NCBI GenBank assembly: GCA_021785935.1
Contig: JAJYOG010000003.1
Coordinates: 104,850 to 168,849 of the forward strand
Reading direction: 5' to 3'
DNA length: 64,000 nucleotides
DNA from: Actinomycetes bacterium
Lineage (GTDB): Bacteria > Actinomycetota > Thermoleophilia > BMS3ABIN01
Shown here: positions 17,768 to 25,504 of the stretch, in pieces
Layout of the letters: every line of letters starts with the position of its first letter
Numbering within the stretch: position 1 is the stretch's first letter
Notes under the pieces: model-generated
Database searches by the model: none
What the model saw: only the letters and a program-made list of their open reading frames with translations
What the model was told of the DNA's origin: nothing
Made by a program: the position numbers and the translations under genes

Positions 17768-18169
17768 ATGACATTGTTATCAAAAATAGCGTTCGCTTTT
17801 GTGGCTATCGTCGGCATTCTTTTAATGCTGATATTTGTTAGTGCATTTGTTAGCCTTTTCAGCGATCCCGCCCAGAGGGAAGAGCAGTTCTTTGAGGCTA
17901 CAAAACAAGGCAAATGTGATGACATCGACAAGTACTTCAACATAAACACAGACAATACCAGTGAAGAGAAGCAGGCTGAGTGTCGGCAAAATGCTGGCAA
18001 GATTGACAGTTGGCAAATTGGTTAAACAAAAAAAGGGGGAGTACCGGGTCTGCTGGAATGGGCTAATGTTAGCATGGAGGTAACTCTAACTGATGGCAAG
18101 GTAGGCAAGGAAAATAAGACGCTCATCAAAATCCTGTTCATGGAATGGAAGCTGACATCGGTACGCTAA
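17768..18169 (+). pseudogene. Membrane-anchored DUF4878-like protein, in-frame TAA
   Basis: The ORF (85 codons) starts with a TM helix (LLSKIAFAFVAIVGILLMLI), followed by EEQFFEATKQGKCDDIDKYF, the first half of an NTF2-like/DUF4878 fold. It hits TAA at 18023. The same frame then continues 47 codons with the expected second half (VSMEVTLTDGKVGKENKTL ... MEWKLTSVR) to TAA at 18167-18169. A single nonsense change (or sequence error) therefore breaks the gene. TAA cannot be selenocysteine. Compare the related fold in the divergent-facing lipoprotein next door. Confidence 0.7.
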
Positions 18170-18189
18170 CGTAACATCTTGTACGTTGT

Positions 18190-19122
18190 CTATGGGACTG
18201 GTGGCGCCACAATTTCTATGCCGGAGTCAGGCCCGATGTTGCCCGACCCCTGTGTATCGATTGGCTGTCTCGATTCTTTGATTTCGATCTGCATCAATTC
18301 AAGCAAGCCTGGACTATTCGCGACCGGCGAACTTTCGTCAACAAGGATTTTCCAATTTCCATCCAGTTTAATAAGCTTCAGGTAGAGCTCACCGGATTTG
18401 CTAACAACTCCATCCATCGAAGCTGTGACTTTCAATTTCACGTTCGCCTCGCCGGTGTCGCTTATGCTCGAACTAATGATATTGAGGTCACTGATTTCAT
18501 ATCCGTAATCAGAATTGACCCGATCACAGAAATTCGTATAGTTAAAATTATTACGTGTTTCCCCACGATATTGGACACCATCGTGCTTGCCCGGCGTATT
18601 ATCAACTGCTGGATCATCGAAGAATCTTGATGCTACCGTGGCCGTGTCCTTCGGATCCCTCACGGTAATTTCAAAGGAGGGCGGGAGCGGGTTGCCAGAG
18701 AGCGTATCGAGCACGTCCTCGTGTCCCTTGAGACTCTCGCGCAGGCGCCCCATCGCCTCTTCCTTGCTGACGTAATTCGTCGATTCTATCTCCGGCATCC
18801 CGCGTATCTCGGTATCCAGTCTCTGGATATCAGCGGCGCTGGCCGTGCTCCTGATGAAAACTTCAATTTCACGTGATCTTTCGAACAGCAGGAATTGCAT
18901 TGCCAGATCACATTCGCCGCTGCCCAAGCTCTTGTAGAACATCTCGACAACGCCTACAGGGTTGTCAGGATAACCGGCTTCTATTGCCCCTTCAGCCTTA
19001 TTCGCGGTACCGTTGCACGAGACAAGGAAAGATGCGGCCAATAGCACCGATACCGCCACCAGAATGTTGGAGATGTCGCGAGTCGGCACGCTATGAAAAA
19101 TGTTCATAATTGTTTGCCGCAT
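18190..19122 (-). CDS. Lipoprotein with FtsX-ECD-like insert in an NTF2-like domain
   Basis: 310 residues. The signal peptide ends in a lipobox-like LVSC (Cys36). Residues about 55-80 (NPVGVVEMFYKSLGSGECDLAMQFL) and about 190-265 read as the two halves of a DUF4878/NTF2-like fold. Between them, residues about 86-175 match the extracellular domain of the division protein FtsX: EVFIRSTASAADIQRL, YVSKEEAMGRLRESL, NPLPPSFEITVRDP. There are no FtsX transmembrane helices. The likely role is binding a cell-wall hydrolase or other periplasmic partner, by analogy with FtsX-RipC/PcsB. The start is uncertain (ATG 19122 or 19107). Confidence 0.72.
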   Translation of the reverse strand: MRQTIMNIFHSVPTRDISNILVAVSVLLAASFLVSCNGTANKAEGAIEAGYPDNPVGVVEMFYKSLGSGECDLAMQFLLFERSREIEVFIRSTASAADIQRLDTEIRGMPEIESTNYVSKEEAMGRLRESLKGHEDVLDTLSGNPLPPSFEITVRDPKDTATVASRFFDDPAVDNTPGKHDGVQYRGETRNNFNYTNFCDRVNSDYGYEISDLNIISSSISDTGEANVKLKVTASMDGVVSKSGELYLKLIKLDGNWKILVDESSPVANSPGLLELMQIEIKESRQPIDTQGSGNIGPDSGIEIVAPPVP

Positions 19123-19372
19123 CCAGGTGTCACGAACCTTTATATATTTAGTGGGTCTTCTCGGTTAAGTCCCTATACTGCTGTAAATTATAACGCCGTC
19201 AGATAGAAACGGCATCGCACTTTGCGGAAAAGCCTTGAACTATATGCGGGAATCTCCAATCCTTTAACCATAAAAGCGTCTATTGTGTTTTTGTAATTCC
19301 CCCGCTAACCTTAAAGTTCCTGCATTGGTCGGTGCAGAACTTACTCCCAGCCAACCCAGGGATGACCATCGG

Positions 19373-20494
19373 ATGCCCTCCACGCGGCAAACAACTTCAT
19401 ATCTCAAAGGCCTGGCTATTATCATGGTCATGCTGAAGCACTATAGCGGCGGTTATGCACCTGGTCTGGCCCAGATGATCAGGGAATACGCGGATTTCTT
19501 CGTCTTGCTGTTTTTCATTCTCAGCGGCTACGGCCTTTATTACACCATGCAACGCCTGGAAGAACGAGCTGAAGGGAAACCACTTAATGCCGGACAGATG
19601 GGATCATTTTTCTGGCAGCGGGCGCTGCGCATCTATCCTCTTTTCTGGCTATCACTCATAAGCGCTACATTGATTCTGGTCGTGGGATGGGAAGACTTAC
19701 GCGAACTCTCATTTCGTACCGTGGGCATTTACCTTGCGTTCCCGTTAATCAGGCATCCGGGGTATACATGGTTTATACCGGCCCTGATCCAGTGTTACCT
19801 GGCGGCGCCAATACTGTATTACCTCTTCCGAAAAATGAACATACAGCGGTACGTGGCTTTTGTTCTGGGCCTGGGCGCGGCTTTCATGATTGTATCCGTT
19901 TTTCATCAGCGGGTTACCGATTTGATTAATCAAACCGGGTTCATCGATCCGGAAACAATTTTTTACCGGAATATGTTCCTGATCAACATTTTGCTTTTCG
20001 CGGGGGGGGGGTTGGCCATCCCTGGTTTAATCCGTTATCTAAAACCATATGTCAACATTTACGTTGTGCTGGCTTGCTTTGCGGCCTTTTTAATAACCAT
20101 GTATCTTGCCAGAGGCTTACTGTTTTCAGTCAAAGGCCTGTCTTCACAACAACTATTTTTCCCGCTGTTCTTAATCAGCGCCCTGACTTTTTGTGCCTCT
20201 GCCATCGCGGCCAACCGCAAGTTGCCGTTAGGCAAAGTCATAGCCTATCTTGGCGCCTATTCGCTTGTTCTTTATCTTTTCCATTGGCAATATTTTACTT
20301 TGCTGGATGATATTGGCTTGCTAAGTGACACTCCTGATGCCTCGGTCTGGCTGAATGCCGTGGCGGTAATCGCATTTTTCCCGGTGTTCCTGGGTTTGTG
20401 CATCGCGTTGCAGAAATCAGCCACCTGGTTGAGAAAGTTGTTGACCAGGGCCGAGGTCAAAGAACCGCCGGCTTTGTCTTACCAGCCGGAATAG
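19373..20494 (+). CDS. Membrane acyltransferase 3 (OafA/YrhL-like)
   Basis: 373 residues, about ten TM helices. Acyltransferase-3 signature: SYLKGLAIIMVMLKHY (here Lys-His near the catalytic His), then FFVLLFFILSGYGLYY and RALRIYPLFW. These enzymes move acetyl or other acyl groups onto extracellular glycans or lipids. The ATG at 19373 is preferred to the upstream TTG (19283), because homology begins there and AGGGA lies upstream. The divergent lipoprotein shares the 250-base intergenic region, so promoters probably lie back to back. Confidence 0.85.
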   Translation: MPSTRQTTSYLKGLAIIMVMLKHYSGGYAPGLAQMIREYADFFVLLFFILSGYGLYYTMQRLEERAEGKPLNAGQMGSFFWQRALRIYPLFWLSLISATLILVVGWEDLRELSFRTVGIYLAFPLIRHPGYTWFIPALIQCYLAAPILYYLFRKMNIQRYVAFVLGLGAAFMIVSVFHQRVTDLINQTGFIDPETIFYRNMFLINILLFAGGGLAIPGLIRYLKPYVNIYVVLACFAAFLITMYLARGLLFSVKGLSSQQLFFPLFLISALTFCASAIAANRKLPLGKVIAYLGAYSLVLYLFHWQYFTLLDDIGLLSDTPDASVWLNAVAVIAFFPVFLGLCIALQKSATWLRKLLTRAEVKEPPALSYQPE

Positions 20495-20541
20495 GCTGAA
20501 AAGATACCCGGCTGTGAAAATCCGGCTCGGCAAGGAGCGAC

Positions 20542-20745
20542 ATGAAACAGCTATTCATCGACCATCCATGGATAATCGTGCTGCTCGTAGCCTGGGCCAT
20601 CCCCTGGAAGGGCTACGCACTCTGAAAATCCGCCAGGAGAGATGAAAAGGTCTGGTTTGTCTCGCTGCTCGTGGTCAATACGCTGGCTATCCTTGAGATC
20701 GCCTATATATTTTACTTCAGCAGGATGGAAAAACCACGTAAGTAA
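20542..20745 (+). pseudogene. DUF5652-like small membrane protein with in-frame UGA
   Basis: 67 codons from an ATG with a strong AAGGAG site. Codon 28 is TGA (20623-20625). Before it: two-helix protein start (HPWIIVLLVAWAIPWKGYAL). After it the same frame continues KSARRDEKVWFVSLLVVNT and LEIAYIFYFS to TAA. This is the small integral-membrane DUF5652 pattern, where I expect Trp at the UGA position. A TGG-to-TGA nonsense mutation is simplest. Selenocysteine insertion is possible because selABC are encoded 4-9 kb away and a hairpin with loop AAGGTCTGG follows the UGA. Missed by the ORF track because each half is short. Confidence 0.7.
20639..20663 (+). other. SECIS-like hairpin after the in-frame UGA
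   Basis: GAGATGAA pairs with TTTGTCTC (eight pairs, two of them G-U), closing a nine-base loop AAGGTCTGG. The loop contains AGGTCT, the same string as the loop of the E. coli fdhF SECIS as I remember it. The loop lies about 23 bases past the UGA, inside the range used for bacterial SECIS elements. The same bases encode conserved-looking DEKVW, so chance is a real possibility. Confidence 0.3.
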
Positions 20746-20933
20746 ACGAGAAGACTAGTTGATGGAAGCGACCAAAGACTAGAAACCAAAAAAACGCCGG
20801 CGAACGTCATGGCCTCACAGCGTGTTCCATTGAAAGTCCAGCCCTCCTTCGATATTGTGAGATAGTTCTTATCCTTCAACGGCACACGATCGCCAGCCCC
20901 CTTTATAAATAACGAATACCTGCGAGGATTGCC

Positions 20934-21889
20934 ATGCCCGCGGTAAGCATCACCGGAAAGCAGACCCTTGGGGATCTTGTAAAGAACGGATGCCTGAGGC
21001 CCGCCGCTGCCGCACTCGTAAAACCTCTGTGGAGATGGGTTCCAAGAAGTGCGTATCTTGGCAAATCGCCCATGCATCTGGGGCTGGCTATCACCAGAAA
21101 ATGCAATGCTAAACTTGTGTTTTCTGTCCATATCAATTTGCGCGTGCAGAAGACAAGGTACATATGTCGGACGCAATCTTCGATCTGGCGCTGAAGAGGA
21201 TCAGGGAGGCTCAAATCGAGCAAGTCATGCTTTCGCCGAATCTTGGCGAACCGCTCCTGGCGCCACAGTTCCTTGAAAAATTAAAAAAATTGCGCGCTGC
21301 CGGCGTCAGCAAGATCGAAGTGACAACCAATGCTCTTTTCTTACACAAGATCGGCGTGCGCGCAATGCTTGACGCCGGTCCCGATAAAATAAATATTTCG
21401 TTCGCGGGGTTCAATCAATCCCAAAAGGGAAATAAGTTTATGGCTTCGAGGAGATCTTCCCCGGGAATCCCTGCTTGCGCTCCGGAAATGGAGGAAGTTG
21501 CTCAGCTTGCGAATGATATTGAGATGATGACAGAAGTAGACGATTGGCTTCATCTGATTACTGAGGAGATATTGCCGGAAGGCTACACATTACAGAAAGA
21601 ATCAACCAGGATAAATAAGCGTCCCTGTGTCCTGTTGTGGGATCTCACTGTTCATCCCGATGGCGATATCCACCTGTGTGCCTGTCGTAATATAAATGGC
21701 GATCCGGACCTGCGCATAGGAAATATCAAGGAAATGACGCTGCTCGAAGCACATGCAAAGATTGAGGAAGTGCTGGTTCGATGGGAATCGGGAAATATTC
21801 CATTGATGTGTAAATCCTGTTCCATGTATGGCGACCCCGCAATCGGGCTCATCGGCCGTTGGCGCGAAATACGGCTTCAGGGTAATTGA
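20934..21889 (+). pseudogene. Radical SAM/SPASM-like protein, frameshifted in the cluster motif
   Basis: The first frame (from ATG 20934) reads MHLGLAITRKCNAK and then breaks. From 21116 another frame continues CVFCPYQFARAEDKVHMSD and runs into the 21164-21889 ORF. Removing two bases (21114-21115) restores CNAKCVFC, a perfect C-x3-C-x2-C [4Fe-4S] motif. The C-terminal part has a Cys-rich auxiliary-cluster region (HLCACRN ... CKSCSMYG). The central portion looks shorter than family norms. The protein cannot be made in one frame as given, so it is a pseudogene or contains a sequence error. Substrate unknown. Confidence 0.78.
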
Positions 21890-21971
21890 TCTTAACGAGC
21901 CGGGGCGCCTTACGAAATACGGTGCTTCGAGTTTGTCCTATAACGCTCCGTTTTCCTCTCTTCCCCTACCG

Positions 21972-23372
21972 TCAATGCCTGAAGCTATGCCCCGACTTCC
22001 TGGGCTTGTGCTCCGGGTGCGCCTTGAACCATTCCATATGCCGCTGGAAGTCGCTTAACAGCATGTCGGCGAGGTCACGATTGAATCCTTCCTTGACCAC
22101 GATGCGCAGGGCAGCAACATGATCGCAGTTTTTGGGGAAGGTATATGCCGGGACCTGCCAGCCCCGGTCGCGCAGTCGTTCCGACATATCAAAGACCGTG
22201 TAGTTGGTAGACTTTTTTGCCGCCTCAGTCATCCTGAAGGCGAAGACGGGAATATCGCTTCCATCCGTCATCAGTTCCAGCTGCTCGTATTGCGCCAGTT
22301 TGCCGGAAAGATATAGCGCCACATTCTGGCTGGCCTGATGGATGCGCCGGTATCCTTCCTTCCCCAGCCTGAGGAAGTTATAGTACTGGGCCACGACCTG
22401 GCTGCCGGGACGCGAGAAATTAAGGGAAAACGTAGGCATCTGGCCACCTAGATAGTTCACCTTGAATACCAGTTCTTCCGGCAGGGCTTCCTTGGTGCGC
22501 CAGATTATCCAGCCGACCCCGGGGTAAACCAGGCCGTATTTGTGGCCGGACGCATTTATGGACTGGACCCTGGGCACCCGGAAGTCCCACTCCAGCTCCG
22601 GCTGCAGGAACGGCGCGATAAAACCGCCGCTGGCGCCATCGACGTGGATCGGGATATCCAGCCCCTTCTCTTCCTGCAGGCGGTCGAGCGCCGCGCCGAT
22701 CTCCTGAACCGGTTCGTAACTGCCGTCAAAAGTGCTGCCCATAATGGCCAGCACCGCGATCGTGTTCTCGTCGCAGAGGCCGGCCGCCTCTTCCGCGCCG
22801 AGGTGATAGCGGCCCTCCTCCATGGGCACGAAACGGGGTTCGACGTCCCAGTAGACACAGAACTTTTCCCAGCAGACTTGCACATTGATGCCCATGACCA
22901 TGTTGGGCCTGCCGGCCGCTTTGCCCTCGGCCTCGCGCCGCTGGCGCCACCTTTTCAGCAGCGCCATGCCGCCCAGCATCGCCGCCTCGCTGGAACCTAT
23001 CGTGGAAGTTCCTACCGCTTCCTCATCATCGGGAGAGTTCCAGAGGCGGGCGATCATGTTGACGCAACGTCCCTCGATCTCGGCCGTCTGCGGATATTCA
23101 TCCTTGTCCGCCAGGTTCTTGGCGAGAGTCTCCGCCATCAGCCGGTCAGCCTCAGGCTCCATCCAGGTGCCGACAAACGTGGCCAGATTCAGGCGGGCGT
23201 TGCCATCGAGCATCAGCTCATCATGTACAAGGTAATAGGCCGTCTCCGGAAGCATCTCGCTTTCCGGCATCTCATATTTGGGGACATTCATCTCCATGGC
23301 CGCGCGGGCGAAAGACGGAGTCAGGGTCTCGCTGATATCACCCATTGTCTTGATAATTTTCTTCTTATGCAT
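21972..23372 (-). CDS. gadB: Glutamate decarboxylase
   Basis: PLP-dependent decarboxylation of glutamate to GABA, consuming a proton. 466 residues from ATG 23372 (GGGAG eight bases upstream; a start at 23426 would add 18 residues). Group II decarboxylase motifs: VHVDGASGGF-like region (IHVDGASGGFIAP) and the PLP lysine in SINASGHKYGLVYPG. Length is standard. No GABA antiporter is adjacent, so either acid resistance or GABA production is possible. Confidence 0.94.
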   Translation of the reverse strand: MHKKKIIKTMGDISETLTPSFARAAMEMNVPKYEMPESEMLPETAYYLVHDELMLDGNARLNLATFVGTWMEPEADRLMAETLAKNLADKDEYPQTAEIEGRCVNMIARLWNSPDDEEAVGTSTIGSSEAAMLGGMALLKRWRQRREAEGKAAGRPNMVMGINVQVCWEKFCVYWDVEPRFVPMEEGRYHLGAEEAAGLCDENTIAVLAIMGSTFDGSYEPVQEIGAALDRLQEEKGLDIPIHVDGASGGFIAPFLQPELEWDFRVPRVQSINASGHKYGLVYPGVGWIIWRTKEALPEELVFKVNYLGGQMPTFSLNFSRPGSQVVAQYYNFLRLGKEGYRRIHQASQNVALYLSGKLAQYEQLELMTDGSDIPVFAFRMTEAAKKSTNYTVFDMSERLRDRGWQVPAYTFPKNCDHVAALRIVVKEGFNRDLADMLLSDFQRHMEWFKAHPEHKPRKSGHSFRH

Positions 23373-23462
23373 GGAAGTCTCCCGGTAGCGTTTGCCTGTC
23401 TTTACTTCCCATGTGGAGAAGTTCAAAAACCCGGACGGCGATACGGCCCGAAGATAAGGGGA

Positions 23463-24355
23463 TTAAGCAGTGGGGGTGGTGGAGGTGTTGTCTTCCTGAG
23501 GCAGCCCGGCGAGAAAATCATTCAGGCTGTTTCGTAAATCATTTATGGGGTTCCTGATCAAAATAAAATCGAGAAAATTGGCCGTGCGCTGAATTTTATT
23601 ATAGTTCATTGCGGCTTCCGTTTCGGCGGAGCCAACCCTGAAGGAAGCATCATTCATCAGCGTATTGTCATGGTTCGGCACGACGCTGATCTCATTATCC
23701 AGCTCGGCGACTGCTTTTTGCTCCCCGGTGATTATGCTTTCCAGGCCGCTTTTGTCCGCATCGCTTGCCGCATTTGACCGCAGGCCTATAAAGCCATTCG
23801 CTGCCTGGACATGCACCTGCCGTTTGGCCTGAAGCTGTACGATCAGGTCTGCATCGTACAACCTTGTCCCACTCGCGGAAACCGGCACGGTTTTGAGACC
23901 TTCCAGCTCCGCATTCCTGACAGTCCGAAGCCCTTCGGCAAATGACAGCTGAGTTTCAGTTTGCTTCAGCAGATCTGCTGCCTGCACCCAGTATTGCTTC
24001 AGGGTCTCGGCCTGAGTCGCGCAATCAGCGCACTCAGCAGGAGCCGGCGCCGGCTCGCGCGCCGCATCCGCTTTTATTGTCTCTTCCAGGGAAACCACCT
24101 TAGCCGAAAGTTTTTGCAGCTCTTCATCGGATAACCCTGAATTGCTTGCCGTTTCCCCGGTTATAGATTGGAAGAGTGTATCTGCATAGTTCAGATCCTG
24201 CTGCAGCTGATAGGCACTCTGGATGAGATCGTGGTCAAAGTTTTTTGGGCTTCGCTGGGACCGCAGCCGGCAACAGTCCCAACGCAAAGAATTAGGCTGC
24301 AAGCTGCCAGAAAGAAAAGCAGATAGTGATAAATATGCCTGGGCAAGAATTTCAT
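23463..24355 (-). pseudogene. Coiled-coil lipoprotein, frameshift in poly-A run
   Basis: The ORF-track protein lacks a sensible N-terminus. One frame over, ATG 24355 begins a good lipoprotein signal (HYLLFFLAACSLILCVGTVAGC, lipobox VAGC) that runs to GPSEAQ and then leaves frame at a run of six A (plus-strand T at 24241-24246). With seven A the signal joins KNFDHDLIQSAYQLQQDL and the rest, about 297 residues. The body is helical, with Cys pair CADC at the centre. Either a real frameshift, a homopolymer error, or slippage. Function unknown. Confidence 0.72.
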
Positions 24356-24447
24356 GGAGCGATTGTATCATGGGAAATGCAGCTATATACATCCCGAAGA
24401 TCTGGCGGTAAAATTGGCTTCCTACCATCGCGGGCCGGGGGACCAAA

Positions 24448-24651
24448 ATGGACTTTATGAGATACGTTGAAGTCGTATCGATTATACTTCTGACCTTGCT
24501 GGTCTTTTCCCTGATACCCTTCATGTGCGCGATTGTTGCGCAAAGAAGAAACAGGAATACGGTTTGCTGGTTCTTGCTGGGATTTCTGGGAGCATTTACC
24601 GTTGTTGCCCTCCTCGTTTTATTTGCTATTCAGATGATTGCTGCTCAATAG
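24448..24651 (+). CDS. Small two-helix membrane protein
   Basis: 67 residues: two TM helices (about 9-30 and 43-63) around a basic loop AQRRNRNTVCWFLLGFLGAF. The loop pattern RRNRNTVxWFLLGF is common in short bacterial membrane proteins of unknown role. The ATG is preceded by GGGGGACC. Divergent from the frameshifted lipoprotein gene. Confidence 0.65.
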   Translation: MDFMRYVEVVSIILLTLLVFSLIPFMCAIVAQRRNRNTVCWFLLGFLGAFTVVALLVLFAIQMIAAQ

Positions 24652-24679
24652 GATTCGTTCCTGTATTTGCTCCCGGTTT

Positions 24680-25441
24680 TTACTCCAGATGACTGATAAC
24701 GAACGCGAGCAGAAACCCCGTTACCGTGATCAGCCCCGCGAAGTCATGGTCTTCGTGAAAGGCCACCGGGATCATGGTGTCCACCAGCATCGCCAGGATG
24801 GCCCCGGCGGCTACCGCCAATGAAATCGCATTGACATCCGGTGAGAAGTGACTGAAGAGAGCGTAGCCGGCAAGGGCCGCCACACCCGCGGCCAGGCCGA
24901 TGACGATCCAGACCGAAAAAATATAGCGAAGCGGCCGGCCCGCCGCTTTCATGCCGGCCGAGCTGGCAAGTCCTTCCGGGATATTGGATATAAAGATGGC
25001 GGCAACCGTAACGACGCTGACAGCGCCGCCGGCAATCATACTGACGCCGATGGCGACCGACTCGGGAATGCCGTCGATTAAGGCTCCGATGGCGATAGCC
25101 ATACCGCTGCCACTGATCTCGGCCTCAGATGGCTGCTTGACCATATTCATGCCATGATGTTTTCGGTGCTTGGCGCCGTAATGGTCGGGTGTCCAGCTCG
25201 CCCCGGTGAACAGCAGCGCCCCTCCCAGAAACCCGATGGAGGTCGAATCAAAACCACCCAGCTCGAAGGCGTTCGTGATCAGGTCGATGGACAGCGCCGA
25301 GATCAGAACACCGGCGCCAAACGCCATGATGCCGGCTATCACCCGCTTCGACAGTTTCATGTAAACGCCGGCCAGTGAGCCCAGCACCAGAGCCGAGCCC
25401 GCCAGCAGCCCCCATAAACCCGCTTCCAGCCACAATGGCAT
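24680..25441 (-). CDS. ZIP-family metal transporter-like protein
   Basis: 253 residues, about eight TM helices. Helix IV and V metal-site motifs of ZIP proteins are visible: ALIDGIPESVAIG and AIFISNIPEGLASSAG. A His-rich cytoplasmic loop (DHYGAKHRKHHGM) lies between helices III and IV. The first motif has Asp-Gly in place of the His-Asn seen in many ZIPs, so the ion preference may differ. Likely divalent-metal uptake or exchange. Stands 63 bases downstream of the SulP gene on the same strand. Confidence 0.82.
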   Translation of the reverse strand: MPLWLEAGLWGLLAGSALVLGSLAGVYMKLSKRVIAGIMAFGAGVLISALSIDLITNAFELGGFDSTSIGFLGGALLFTGASWTPDHYGAKHRKHHGMNMVKQPSEAEISGSGMAIAIGALIDGIPESVAIGVSMIAGGAVSVVTVAAIFISNIPEGLASSAGMKAAGRPLRYIFSVWIVIGLAAGVAALAGYALFSHFSPDVNAISLAVAAGAILAMLVDTMIPVAFHEDHDFAGLITVTGFLLAFVISHLE

Positions 25442-25504
25442 ACCTGCCTCCTCGCTGCGGTCCCTTGTTTATCGCCAGGCGGCGGCGCGATGCGTCGTAC
25501 CGCT

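Noticed and set aside
20712-21176. 154-codon minus-strand ORF between the UGA gene and the radical SAM pseudogene
   Set aside because: It overlaps better-supported plus-strand coding remnants on both sides and shows no family pattern or ribosome site.
22542-23537. 331-codon plus-strand ORF opposite gadB
   Set aside because: Antisense shadow of an intact PLP decarboxylase; composition is His/Arg-rich and no start site supports it.
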